Origin: Desulfobacula sp.
GTDB taxonomy: Bacteria; Desulfobacterota; Desulfobacteria; Desulfobacterales; Desulfobacteraceae
Length of the DNA: 11,088 nt
Direction: 5' to 3'
Assembly: GCA_027858355.1 (NCBI GenBank)
Contig: JAQICW010000513.1
Location: 1 to 11,088, forward strand
This document shows positions 1 through 7,980 of this stretch, piece by piece (position 1 is the stretch's first letter; each line of letters starts with the position of its first letter). The position numbers and the translations under genes are program-made. Under the pieces are notes generated by a model. That model made no database searches. It was not told the DNA's origin and worked only from the letters and a program-made list of their open reading frames with translations.

Positions 1-235
1 AAAGGCTCAAGCGTAACTGATGTGATGAAAACACCGTCAACCGGAATCAGTGTGATCAATAATATCAGTCATTTAAGCAAAACATTGCTAATATATCAAT
101 TTTTTTTCAAGGGAATAAAAGGTCAAAATATTGTACTTTTTATTTTTGTCGTAACCACTTGTAAAATAGGAATTAAATCACAAAATAGAACAATTTTACC
201 ACACCAGTTCCGGTTGACCCAAATAACTTCCAATC
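1..235. other. Intergenic region downstream of dctM, no gene recognised
   Basis: This AT-rich stretch lies after the dctM stop codon. A short open frame on the plus strand (22-294) runs into dctM antisense and resembles no protein I know, so I do not call it. I see no convincing GC-rich hairpin followed by a T-run on the minus strand, so the end of the operon transcript is not defined here. The only structure noted is a widely spaced 11-bp inverted repeat, listed separately. Confidence 0.6.
36..218. repeat. Spaced 11-bp inverted repeat
   Basis: GTCAACCGGAA at 36-46 is the exact reverse complement of TTCCGGTTGAC at 208-218, and the arms are 161 nt apart. The spacing is too long for a simple terminator. 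It could be a pair of protein-binding sites, the remains of an element, or chance. Confidence is high that the repeat exists and low that it has a function. Confidence 0.35.
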
Positions 236-1546
236 TTATGTCAATATTGAGGGCAGCCACAAAGCGATTTGGGGAAACAGCATTACAAGTATAAGGCAAA
301 CAATTTGGAGGCCGATAAAGGGCAGCACGCCTCTGTATATGGTAAAGGTATCTATTTCAGGAGGTGTTATGGCCCGCATGTAAAAGAGATTAAAGCCATA
401 GGGAGGAGTTAACAGGGCGCATTGCATATTGATAAGAATCATCACGCCAAACCAGACCGGATCAAATCCAAGAAAAGTGATAATCGGTACAAATATGGGC
501 ATGGTCAAGAAAAGAAGGGCAAAGTCATCCATAAAGGTTCCCAGTAAAAATATTGACAGCTGCATAAAGATAATAACACCAAAACCGCCTTCAGGAAAAT
601 AGCTGATCATTTCATTGATAATCTTTGGCGCACCAAGGGCATTGTAAACATTTGAAAAAACCGTCACACACATGATAATCCAGCCGATCATACCCAGAAG
701 CTTAAATGTTTCAATTATGGCATCATGTGCTGCCTTCCAGGTAAGTCGTCGTTTTAAGAGGGCTACGATAAAAGCGGATAATGCACCTATGCCGGCTGCC
801 TCTGTGGGAGTGGTTATGCCGCCGTATATTCCTCCCATTACAATGACAATGATCAGAAAAGGCAAAAAAATTTTACCCAGAGCTACAAATTTTTCATTCC
901 TTGTCGGAGCTTCTGTTTCAGGAATTGATGGACATAATTCGGGATTAAGCCTGGAACGAATTCCAATGTAGAGGATATACAATGAAGCCAGCAACATACC
1001 AGGAATAAAAGATGCAAAATAGAGTTTGCCAATGGACACCCCGGAAATCCCGGCATATACAATGGCAATGATGCTTGGAGGAATCAGAAAACCCAAGAGC
1101 CCCCCTGATGCGATGGAGCCTATGGCAATGCGGGGATCATACCCCCTTTTGAGCATTGCTGGCAAAGCCATCAGACCCACGGTCAGGGTTCCGGCTTCAC
1201 TGGATCCGCACATGGCAGCCAGAATGGTTCCGGCACCCACTGTTCCCATGGCCAGTCCACCTTTCAATCGGCCTGTCCACAGATAAAGAGCATGGAATAG
1301 TTCATCTGCAATACCGGTATGAGCAAGGATATTCCCCATAAGAATAAACAAGGGAATAGCAATATAAACCTCTGTGCTCAAAGCTCCCTGCATAGATGAT
1401 GCAAGAACAAAAAGATGAGACGGACCCCACAATACAATAGTAAAAACAATACCCGTAACCAGCAAGGCGAAAGAGACCTGAAGCCCTAGAAGAAGCAGGG
1501 AGAACAGGCAGGCAAACAAAAGAATTGTAATTAGGCCTATACTCAT
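236..1546 (-). CDS. dctM: TRAP transporter large permease (DctM family)
   Basis: This is the large membrane subunit of a tripartite ATP-independent periplasmic transporter, which moves substrate delivered by the binding protein across the inner membrane using an ion gradient. The 436-residue product has the usual family length and is hydrophobic almost throughout, with about a dozen membrane segments. Family signatures include a Gly/Ser-rich GAGTILAAMCGSSEAG stretch, GGLLGFLIPPS, TTPTEAAGIGA, GTFMDD and, near the C-terminus, LLTPPYGFNLFYMRA. Its ATG overlaps the dctQ stop codon as TAATG, which indicates translational coupling, and GGAG lies just upstream in the end of dctQ. It is the last recognisable gene of the operon inside the window. 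The substrate cannot be read from this subunit. Confidence 0.96.
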   Translation of the reverse strand: MSIGLITILLFACLFSLLLLGLQVSFALLVTGIVFTIVLWGPSHLFVLASSMQGALSTEVYIAIPLFILMGNILAHTGIADELFHALYLWTGRLKGGLAMGTVGAGTILAAMCGSSEAGTLTVGLMALPAMLKRGYDPRIAIGSIASGGLLGFLIPPSIIAIVYAGISGVSIGKLYFASFIPGMLLASLYILYIGIRSRLNPELCPSIPETEAPTRNEKFVALGKIFLPFLIIVIVMGGIYGGITTPTEAAGIGALSAFIVALLKRRLTWKAAHDAIIETFKLLGMIGWIIMCVTVFSNVYNALGAPKIINEMISYFPEGGFGVIIFMQLSIFLLGTFMDDFALLFLTMPIFVPIITFLGFDPVWFGVMILINMQCALLTPPYGFNLFYMRAITPPEIDTFTIYRGVLPFIGLQIVCLILVMLFPQIALWLPSILT

Positions 1547-2070
1547 TACAAAGACTCCTTTATTTCCTGCTCAGGTTCCTTGAGCGATACAAAAAGTGTC
1601 AGCAATCGTGAAATAAATTGAAGAAGCAAAAGTATTCCTCCTAACGGAAGGCATAGTTTCACCGGCCACATGGGTGGAGCCCAGTAGGAATGGCTGTGTT
1701 GATTCATTTTCCAGGCCCACAAAAAGCTTTCAAGGCCTTTCCAGATGACAAAACAGATAGCAACCATGGCAATAAGACCGGTTATCATATCCAGGATGGT
1801 CTTTATCTTGTGACTCAGCTTCCTGTATAAAATATCAAGACGGACATGGGTGTCATGCTTCAGGGCATATGCACCGGCAAGCATACTTGCCCCTGTAAAC
1901 AGCATGGTATTGGTATCCATGGCCCAAATAGTCGGATTATTGAAAACATATCTTAAAACAACATCCATCACCTGTATGAGCATGATCACAACCAGAGAAA
2001 AACATAACACTCTACCAATTTTTTCATTCAAGGTGTTAATAAAGCCGATCACCTGTTTTACTAAAACCAT
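1546..2070 (-). CDS. dctQ: TRAP transporter small permease (DctQ family)
   Basis: This is the small membrane subunit of the TRAP transporter, which packs against DctM in the inner membrane. The 174-residue product fits the family, with about four hydrophobic segments (roughly residues 20-42, 52-72, 89-112 and 132-155). Typical DctQ features are the RYVFNNPTIWAMD stretch after the first helix, HVRLDILY between helices two and three, and a Trp/Pro-rich WAPPMWPVKL before the last helix. The start ATG is preceded by AAGGAG at 2080-2085. The gene is separated from dctP by 131 nt containing a strong stem-loop and overlaps dctM by one base. The stem-loop probably keeps permease levels below those of the binding protein. 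Confidence 0.93.
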   Translation of the reverse strand: MVLVKQVIGFINTLNEKIGRVLCFSLVVIMLIQVMDVVLRYVFNNPTIWAMDTNTMLFTGASMLAGAYALKHDTHVRLDILYRKLSHKIKTILDMITGLIAMVAICFVIWKGLESFLWAWKMNQHSHSYWAPPMWPVKLCLPLGGILLLLQFISRLLTLFVSLKEPEQEIKESL

Positions 2071-2147
2071 TTAGCTGCTCTCCTTGAGAATCCGGTTTGA
2101 ATTATTGAGTTTTAAAGGTACCCCAGACCTTTTGAACCATTTTCAGC

Positions 2148-2188
2148 AAATGCAGCAATCCTTCAGAATTCAGAGGACTGCTACATTT
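2148..2188 (-). other. Stem-loop between dctP and dctQ
   Basis: A 15-bp stem forms from 2148-2162 and 2174-2188 around an 11-nt loop. On the minus-strand transcript all 15 positions pair, with two G-U wobbles. It begins about 14 nt after the dctP stop codon. No U-run follows (the next bases read GCTGAAAATGG), so it does not look like a full intrinsic terminator. It more likely protects the 3' end of dctP mRNA or partly attenuates transcription. This would fit the need for more binding protein than permease. The structure is seen in the sequence; the role is inferred. Confidence 0.7.
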
Positions 2189-2201
2189 GTGTAATTTAAT
2201 A

Positions 2202-3203
2202 TTATTTTCCCTTTTCTGCCAGGAATTTTCTGATCATGGCAACTGCTTCAGCATTGGCCTTATTTTTTGCAGCCTGTGCATCCCAGGTTTTGCGGGCGGC
2301 AGTCTTTAGTCGTTTTACCTCTTGAGGGTCCAGATGAATCACTTTAACACCATATTCTTCAGCTTTCTTAATCCCGTTGTTGTTTTCTATTGTAATCCTG
2401 TCATACATGGGACGAATATTTTCTTTCATTACTTTTAAATAGGTTTTTTGTGTATCCGGCGATAATTTTTTCCATGACTTCATGTTCATGGTCCAGTCCA
2501 TTACAAGGGGGTCAATAAGGGCAGGCAGGCTGATATATTTGACAACCTCTTTTAATTTCATGGACTCCAGCTCAGCAGGTCCAAACAAGACACCGTCAAT
2601 CGTTCCCAGTTTTAATGCCATATAAACTTCACCGGGATCAAACATGACCGGCTTTGCTCCGAAAGACTCTATCACGGCGGACATAAGTCCCCAGGACCAG
2701 ATTTTTTTCCCTTTGTAATCTTCCATTTTATTAACTGGAAAATTCGAAAACAATGCCACCGGTCCCCAGGGAAGGGGACACCCCACAAAAACGTTATATT
2801 TTTCTTCATGCTTTCTCAACCAGTCCAGAAATCCGTAATCATAATAAAACTCCATAACATCTTCAAAACTGGTCCAGGAGAATGGCAGACCGAATCCTAT
2901 ATTCCCGGCTTCAGTCCGGGCCATGGCCGGCATGTATGCCGCATCATACACCCCATGGGACAAGGCAGTACCCATCTCTGCTTCCGGTGCAATCTGTCCC
3001 AATTGAAAAAGAGTAGTTTTCAGCTTTCCACTTAAAGCCTTGTTAGTGGCATTTACCATGCCCTGGGCATGATGGATGGTGCCTGAATCCTGTGGAGGAA
3101 AAGAAGTCTGAGCTTTCCATTGAATCTCTCCCGCACCTGCAGTAAGCAAGCCGAATAACAACAATGACAAAACAATTGCCGAAATTAAGCCTAATTTTTT
3201 CAT
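2202..3203 (-). CDS. dctP: TRAP transporter substrate-binding protein (DctP family)
   Basis: This periplasmic solute receptor captures the ligand and hands it to DctQM. The 333-residue product starts with a Sec signal peptide (MKK, a hydrophobic core, then TAGAGE with likely cleavage after Ala24). Family landmarks include GEVYMALKLGTIDG at about 191-204, preceded by the usual strand and helix (KGKKIW...ESFGAKPVMF, 164-188). In most DctP proteins the KGxKIR motif supplies an Arg that clamps the ligand carboxylate; here that position appears to be Trp169, followed by Ser-Trp. The ligand pocket also looks rich in aromatics (WSW, PWGP). The start is supported by AAGGAG at 3211-3216. It lies 29 nt after the molybdenum-enzyme FAD subunit, so it is probably cotranscribed and likely imports that enzyme's substrate or a related compound. 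Confidence 0.94.
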   Translation of the reverse strand: MKKLGLISAIVLSLLLFGLLTAGAGEIQWKAQTSFPPQDSGTIHHAQGMVNATNKALSGKLKTTLFQLGQIAPEAEMGTALSHGVYDAAYMPAMARTEAGNIGFGLPFSWTSFEDVMEFYYDYGFLDWLRKHEEKYNVFVGCPLPWGPVALFSNFPVNKMEDYKGKKIWSWGLMSAVIESFGAKPVMFDPGEVYMALKLGTIDGVLFGPAELESMKLKEVVKYISLPALIDPLVMDWTMNMKSWKKLSPDTQKTYLKVMKENIRPMYDRITIENNNGIKKAEEYGVKVIHLDPQEVKRLKTAARKTWDAQAAKNKANAEAVAMIRKFLAEKGK

Positions 3204-3232
3204 TTTTTTTCTCCTTAAAAATAGTAAATATA

Positions 3233-5584
3233 TTACAAAAGTGCGGACAGGATGGTCCGTTTAACCATTGCCTTAATGATCTTAAGTTTATACCCATTGT
3301 GTTTCAGTAATACTGCACCCGCCACTGCCAGGCTGGCCGCCTCTACTGCCTTTACTCTCTCAACTGAATTTCCTTCCAGGATCATTTCCGCATTTCGCAC
3401 TCTCAGCGGCATTGGAGCGGCTGCGCCCAGAACGATTCTTGCCTTATCAATAATTCCATCGACTATTTTCAACACCACTGCAACTCCGGCAATGGGGAAA
3501 TCTATGGCATTCCTGATCCTGAATTTCATATATGCGGTTTTTATATTTTCCTGGACCGGAATAACAATAGATGACACCAGCTCATCATTTTCCAGAGCGG
3601 TTGAGCTCATTATTCCAGCTGTAAAAAATTCTTCTGCAGGAAGTATCCGCTTTGTGGTGATAACCTTTGCATCAAGGGCTACAAGAACCGGGGCAAGATC
3701 AGAGGGAGTAACTGCCACACATCCGCAGTTCATACAACGATTCGCTTCCCTGGATATTTGTTCCAGGCTCAAACCGGCAAGGTCTTCCAGGGCCATTTCC
3801 CTTTTTTCCGCCGATTTTAAAATCCCTTTTTGCCTGTGCGACATTTTCAGACAGGATAAATCAAACTGGTTCATCCTTTTTTTTTCATCCAATACTCTCT
3901 CAGACCCACACCCAAGGAACTGGTTCATTGCCAGAGCTGCCTTTTGCCCTGCAGCTACAGCTTCTACAACAGTAGCTGGCCCGTCAGCGCCATCACCGCC
4001 TGCATATATCCCCTTCACATTGGTTTGCCGGGTTTCCGGATCTGAAACAATAAATCCATTAGATGTTATAATGCTACTGCCCAAAAATGATGAATCAGGC
4101 CGTTGGCCCACTGCAATGATAACCATATCCGCTTTCAGGCTTTTTAATTTACTTGTATCAAAAACCGGAGCAAACCGATTTTCTTTGTCAAAAATCGATG
4201 TACAGGTCACAAGGTCAATGCTATTTACTTTGCCTTTTTTAACTTCAACCTTTGACGGCCCCCATGAGGCCATAAGATTTATGCCCTCTTCAATCGCCTG
4301 TTCCACCTCCTGGCTATTTGCAGGCATTTCATCTCTTTTTTCAAGACAGATCATGGTCACTGTTTTTGCACCCAGCCTTTTTGCTGTAACTGCGGCATCC
4401 ACTGCCACGTTACCACCACCAATAACGATGGTATTCCGTCCAAGAATTTCAGATTTTTCAAAATCCGGCATGATCAAAAAATCAAGCCCGGAAACAGTGT
4501 GTTCCTCCCCTTTCAGACCAATGGTTGGCACCACCCATGTCCCGCACGCAAGATAGAGCGCATCATAATCTTTTTGCAGGTCTTTAATTTCCAGGTTTCT
4601 GCCGATTTCCTTTTTCTGTCTGAATTCTATCCCCATGTTTTTAAAGGCAGATATCAGTCGATCAACTACTTTTTCAGGCAGACGAAAATCGGGAATAGCA
4701 TATCGAAGCATCCCTCCGGGCTGGTCCATTTTATCAAAAACCACCACCCTGTGGCCTTCACATCGCAGGTAATAAGCCGTTGCCAGGCCTGAAGGCCCTG
4801 ATCCCACAACTGCAACCGTTTTATTGGTCTGCCTTGCTGGTCCAGGCATAATCCTGTGATGGTTTTCAAGGATATAATCTCCTAAAAACCGTTCCACCCC
4901 TCTTACGGAAACATTTTCATCCACTCTGGTGCGGCCACAATTTTCCTCACAAAAATGCGGGCAGACCCGACCCGTAATTGCAGGCATGGGATTTTTCTTC
5001 AATAATATTGCAGCTGCCTCATCCAGTTTTCCCTTTCTAATCATATCCATATAAGCCGGAATATCTGTTCCGGCAGGACAGGCTGAAGAACATGCCTTCT
5101 TGTCAACCCTCATTGATCCGAATATAGAATGATATCGGTTATCACCATGAAGGGCATTACAATATATGCCTCCTTTGCGGATACAATTAAACGTATTATC
5201 CGGGTGGCGATAATACCAGCATCTTGGCTCCTGGCATATATTGCCGCCCAATGTACCCATGTTCCTTATCTGGGGGGAGGCTACAACGCTGGCTGCATCA
5301 GCCAGAAGGGGAAATTTATCTTTGATAATCTGATTTTTTTCTATATCACTTATCAGTGTCATACTTCCCAATACCAGTTCCTGATTCTTTTCTTCTATAT
5401 AGGATAGATTCTCAATTGTCTTCAGGTCTACCACGGCTTCCGGATATTGAGGATGGATGGATGCCTTAAGACCTCCGAAAAAATCGGTTCCACCTGCTAC
5501 AGGCTTTGCCTTGCCACAGTATTCTTTAAGAATGGCAGAGGCCTCGTCTAAAGAACTGCTCTTGAAATGTCCAAATGGTTTCAA
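3233..5584 (-). CDS. FAD subunit of molybdenum hydroxylase with inserted GltD-like NAD(P)H oxidoreductase module
   Basis: This is the electron-transfer subunit of the molybdenum enzyme. The usual CoxM/XdhB FAD subunit is about 290 residues; this one is 783. Residues 1-156 are the FAD-binding half, with AGGTDFFGG at 30-38 and GTLGGN at 110-115. A PaoB/HcrB-type [4Fe-4S] loop follows, with Cys117, 122, 134 and 142. The fold resumes at Cys622 (GCVAVTPSDLAP) and continues through the C-terminal domain to 783. Between them, about 157-620, sits a GltD/NfnL-like module: Fe-S cysteines 165, 169, 208, 212 and 216; a first nucleotide fold GSGPSG at 261-266; a second, GGGNVAVDAA, at 389-398; GIYAGGD at 525-531; and RCMNCGC at 616-622. 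Glu415 ends the second strand where NADP-specific relatives often have Arg, hinting at NAD(H). The start is TTG, overlapping the upstream stop as TTGA. Substrate unknown. Confidence 0.9.
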   Translation of the reverse strand: MKPFGHFKSSSLDEASAILKEYCGKAKPVAGGTDFFGGLKASIHPQYPEAVVDLKTIENLSYIEEKNQELVLGSMTLISDIEKNQIIKDKFPLLADAASVVASPQIRNMGTLGGNICQEPRCWYYRHPDNTFNCIRKGGIYCNALHGDNRYHSIFGSMRVDKKACSSACPAGTDIPAYMDMIRKGKLDEAAAILLKKNPMPAITGRVCPHFCEENCGRTRVDENVSVRGVERFLGDYILENHHRIMPGPARQTNKTVAVVGSGPSGLATAYYLRCEGHRVVVFDKMDQPGGMLRYAIPDFRLPEKVVDRLISAFKNMGIEFRQKKEIGRNLEIKDLQKDYDALYLACGTWVVPTIGLKGEEHTVSGLDFLIMPDFEKSEILGRNTIVIGGGNVAVDAAVTAKRLGAKTVTMICLEKRDEMPANSQEVEQAIEEGINLMASWGPSKVEVKKGKVNSIDLVTCTSIFDKENRFAPVFDTSKLKSLKADMVIIAVGQRPDSSFLGSSIITSNGFIVSDPETRQTNVKGIYAGGDGADGPATVVEAVAAGQKAALAMNQFLGCGSERVLDEKKRMNQFDLSCLKMSHRQKGILKSAEKREMALEDLAGLSLEQISREANRCMNCGCVAVTPSDLAPVLVALDAKVITTKRILPAEEFFTAGIMSSTALENDELVSSIVIPVQENIKTAYMKFRIRNAIDFPIAGVAVVLKIVDGIIDKARIVLGAAAPMPLRVRNAEMILEGNSVERVKAVEAASLAVAGAVLLKHNGYKLKIIKAMVKRTILSALL

Positions 5585-7980
5585 TTTTCTCCCTCCTGTT
5601 TTTCAGAACATCCGGCATGCTCAACTGCTGCAAGTGCTGCAAGGACCTTTTCCGGCTTAAAGGGTGTCGAGTCAACCCGGGCTCCGGTGGCATTATAAAC
5701 CGCATTGGAAACCGCTCTGGCAGTACATGTTGTTACTGATTCACCAATACCGCAGGCTCCATATTCCCCAGCCCCCTCCCACACTTCCATGGCGACTGGG
5801 TCTATTTCAGGCATATCCAGCATTGTGGGGATAAGATAATCCACCCAGTTAAAATTTAATGGAATACCGGTTGACGGGTCATATATTATTTCTTCTGTAA
5901 GCGCTTCCCCAAGCCCCATTGCCTGTCCACCGACGAGCTGGGCTTCTGCCCCTGTTGCATACATAACGGTTCCACAATCGTTCAGCTGTACTATTTTTGT
6001 CACATGTATCTTTCCCAGCTCAATATCGACTTCAACTTCTGCAAATGTTGCCTCATAGGGCACTCCGGTCACTTCCAGAGGCGGCATTTTTTCAACAAGC
6101 ACGGGTATGGGTACCAAAGTTTCATTCCATAGCAATTCTTTGATCATCATATTTTTATCAGGATCGGAAGATACAAACACCTTACCCTTCTCAATATCAA
6201 GATTTTCAATGGGTTGTTCAAACTTCAATGCAGCCATATTAAGAATTTTAATTTTTAATTTTGCAGCCGCCTCAGACATTAATTCGGCATGCAGATATGA
6301 GACAGAGCTGTCGGTCTGAACCATATCTTTAAGCCCTGTCTCCGTATCTGCTTTTTCTATCCACTTGATATCTTCCGGCTTAATGCCGATAAAATCAAGA
6401 TGGTCGGCACAGGCCCAGACTGCGCATGAATTTGATCCGCAACCCGTCTCCGCCATGGGTGCATCAAGGATAACCGTAAGATCAGGATTGAGTTTGAGCC
6501 CAAGCTGTATCATGCCTCGCGGTTCTTCCTGCCAGGAAGCATGCCATCCATCGTGCAAGGAAAAGCCAAGACCTCTTTTCCTTGTCCCATCAATCAATGG
6601 GCCCTGACCTGTGGGGTGCCGCTTTTCCCATCCTATTCTTGTGGCACCCTCCCTAAGTATTGCGCTCACACTTTTATTAGGTGGCTTTTTCCATTCATGG
6701 CTGAAATTTTTAATGGTCAGATCAATGGGATCCATGCCCAGTTTTTCCGCCATCAGCTCCACTGCAAGAAACAAGGCCAAATTCAACTGGTTATTTCCCA
6801 CACCTCTTTTGCAGCCGCTGGGAATTTTATTGGTGTAGACTCCATATGCCTCCATCTTTATATTGGGAATATGATATAAAAGGCATTCATCTATTTCATA
6901 ACCAGACATATATTTTAACGCGGCAATGGTATGTTCGGAATAGGCACCGGCATCACCGGTTCCATGAAAAGAACAGCCGGTGATACTGCCATCCTTTGCC
7001 GCGGACATCTTTAGAGACCACTCAACGTAATTCCTTGTGTCATGAAAATCTTCTTGCCGGGTATGTTTATATTTCACGGGTCTTTTTGCCCTGCGCGCTG
7101 CAATGGCAGTAAAAATATAATAGCTTTGATCTCCTGTGTTTGATCTGCCGAAACTGCCACCGATATATGGACAAATCACCCTTACTTTATGAAGTTTAAG
7201 ATCGAGCATCTGTGCTATGTACATCCTGGTCTGGTCGGCCTGGTACAGATTTGTCCAGCAGGTAAGTTCATCTCCCTGCCAGTTTAAAAGACATCCTCTA
7301 GTATCAAGACATCCTTGATCAGCAAAGTGATAATCCGTCACGACTTCAACAACCTCATCCCCATTGGCAAACGCTTTGTCGACATTTCCACGGGTACGAA
7401 AGATATCAGGCCCGCACAGTTCTTCAGAAGGTAGGATGTTGGTCCGGGGATTGATTTCCGGATGAATAACCGGTGCACCGGGTTTCATGGCTTCTTTGGG
7501 ATCAAGTTCAAAAGGGAGTTCCTCCCATTGTACCTTAATGGATTTCAGTGCTTTATAAGCGATTTCCTCGGTTTTTGCTGCAACAACCGCTCCGACCTGG
7601 TCTCCTACCCAGTTTGCTTTGGCGCCCAGCACTTTCCTGTCCCTGTGGTTCGGGTAATACATTTTCTCATAGGAAACGGTATTAAAGCTTGTCCAGGAAT
7701 TGGTTGTCGGCTTGAGTGCTGCAATCTCAGGATCATCATACCGAAGCACAACATGCACACCCGGCATTTTTTCCGCTTCATCCGTGTCAAGGCTTTTTAT
7801 GATTGCATGGGGAAATGGAGACCGTAAAACCTTGGCATGGAGCATTCCCGGGAAACGAAGCCCTGAAGCAATATCATCCAGAAATTCACTTGAACCGGAT
7901 GCCTTTTGATAGCCTTCAATTTTTGGTCGATAGGACCCGACAAATTTTCTTGATTGTCTGGGTTCAAATTGTCTGGTCAT
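5581..7980 (-). CDS. Molybdopterin-binding catalytic subunit, xanthine dehydrogenase family
   Basis: This is the large subunit of a molybdenum hydroxylase, holding the molybdopterin cofactor and the substrate site. Its 799 residues are normal for stand-alone large subunits. The N-terminal aldehyde oxidase/xanthine dehydrogenase a/b hammerhead domain covers about 20-160 and the Mo-binding domains the rest. Visible motifs are GGSFGRS at 274-280 (usually GGGFGGK), DAGAYSEH at 343-350, GCKRGVGNNQ at 389-398 (where many relatives have an Arg-Gly-Phe-Gly motif), ETGCGSNSC at 511-519 (MGQG-like loop), GQAMGLGEAL at 685-694, and GIGE at 744-747 whose Glu747 is the expected catalytic base. There is no twin-arginine signal, so the enzyme is predicted to be cytoplasmic. 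It overlaps the upstream gene as TAATG and the FAD gene as TTGA. The substrate, perhaps an aromatic, heterocyclic or aldehyde compound, cannot be assigned. Confidence 0.94.
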   Translation of the reverse strand: MTRQFEPRQSRKFVGSYRPKIEGYQKASGSSEFLDDIASGLRFPGMLHAKVLRSPFPHAIIKSLDTDEAEKMPGVHVVLRYDDPEIAALKPTTNSWTSFNTVSYEKMYYPNHRDRKVLGAKANWVGDQVGAVVAAKTEEIAYKALKSIKVQWEELPFELDPKEAMKPGAPVIHPEINPRTNILPSEELCGPDIFRTRGNVDKAFANGDEVVEVVTDYHFADQGCLDTRGCLLNWQGDELTCWTNLYQADQTRMYIAQMLDLKLHKVRVICPYIGGSFGRSNTGDQSYYIFTAIAARRAKRPVKYKHTRQEDFHDTRNYVEWSLKMSAAKDGSITGCSFHGTGDAGAYSEHTIAALKYMSGYEIDECLLYHIPNIKMEAYGVYTNKIPSGCKRGVGNNQLNLALFLAVELMAEKLGMDPIDLTIKNFSHEWKKPPNKSVSAILREGATRIGWEKRHPTGQGPLIDGTRKRGLGFSLHDGWHASWQEEPRGMIQLGLKLNPDLTVILDAPMAETGCGSNSCAVWACADHLDFIGIKPEDIKWIEKADTETGLKDMVQTDSSVSYLHAELMSEAAAKLKIKILNMAALKFEQPIENLDIEKGKVFVSSDPDKNMMIKELLWNETLVPIPVLVEKMPPLEVTGVPYEATFAEVEVDIELGKIHVTKIVQLNDCGTVMYATGAEAQLVGGQAMGLGEALTEEIIYDPSTGIPLNFNWVDYLIPTMLDMPEIDPVAMEVWEGAGEYGACGIGESVTTCTARAVSNAVYNATGARVDSTPFKPEKVLAALAAVEHAGCSEKQEGEN
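5585..5597 (-). promoter_or_regulatory. Ribosome binding site deciding a TTG start
   Basis: AGGAGG at 5592-5597 lies 7 nt before the TTG codon at 5582-5584. No ATG is in frame until about residue 75 of the product. The sequence after TTG (KPFGHFKSSSLDEA) matches the usual N-terminus of this FAD-subunit family, so TTG is the real start. The site lies within the last codons of the molybdopterin subunit gene, implying coupled translation. Confidence 0.85.

Noticed and set aside
22..294. Plus-strand open frame of 90 codons at the left edge
   Set aside because: It overlaps the end of dctM antisense, lacks a convincing ribosome binding site and shows no family resemblance.
3204..3232. A possible transcription boundary between the enzyme genes and the TRAP genes
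   Set aside because: The gap is only 29 nt, with no hairpin or promoter-like elements, so one transcript is more likely.
3252..4556. A 434-codon open frame on the plus strand, antisense to the FAD subunit gene
   Set aside because: It lies wholly opposite a well-supported gene, has no recognisable protein motifs and reads as low-complexity Ser/Thr/Ala/Ile-rich sequence typical of an antisense shadow.
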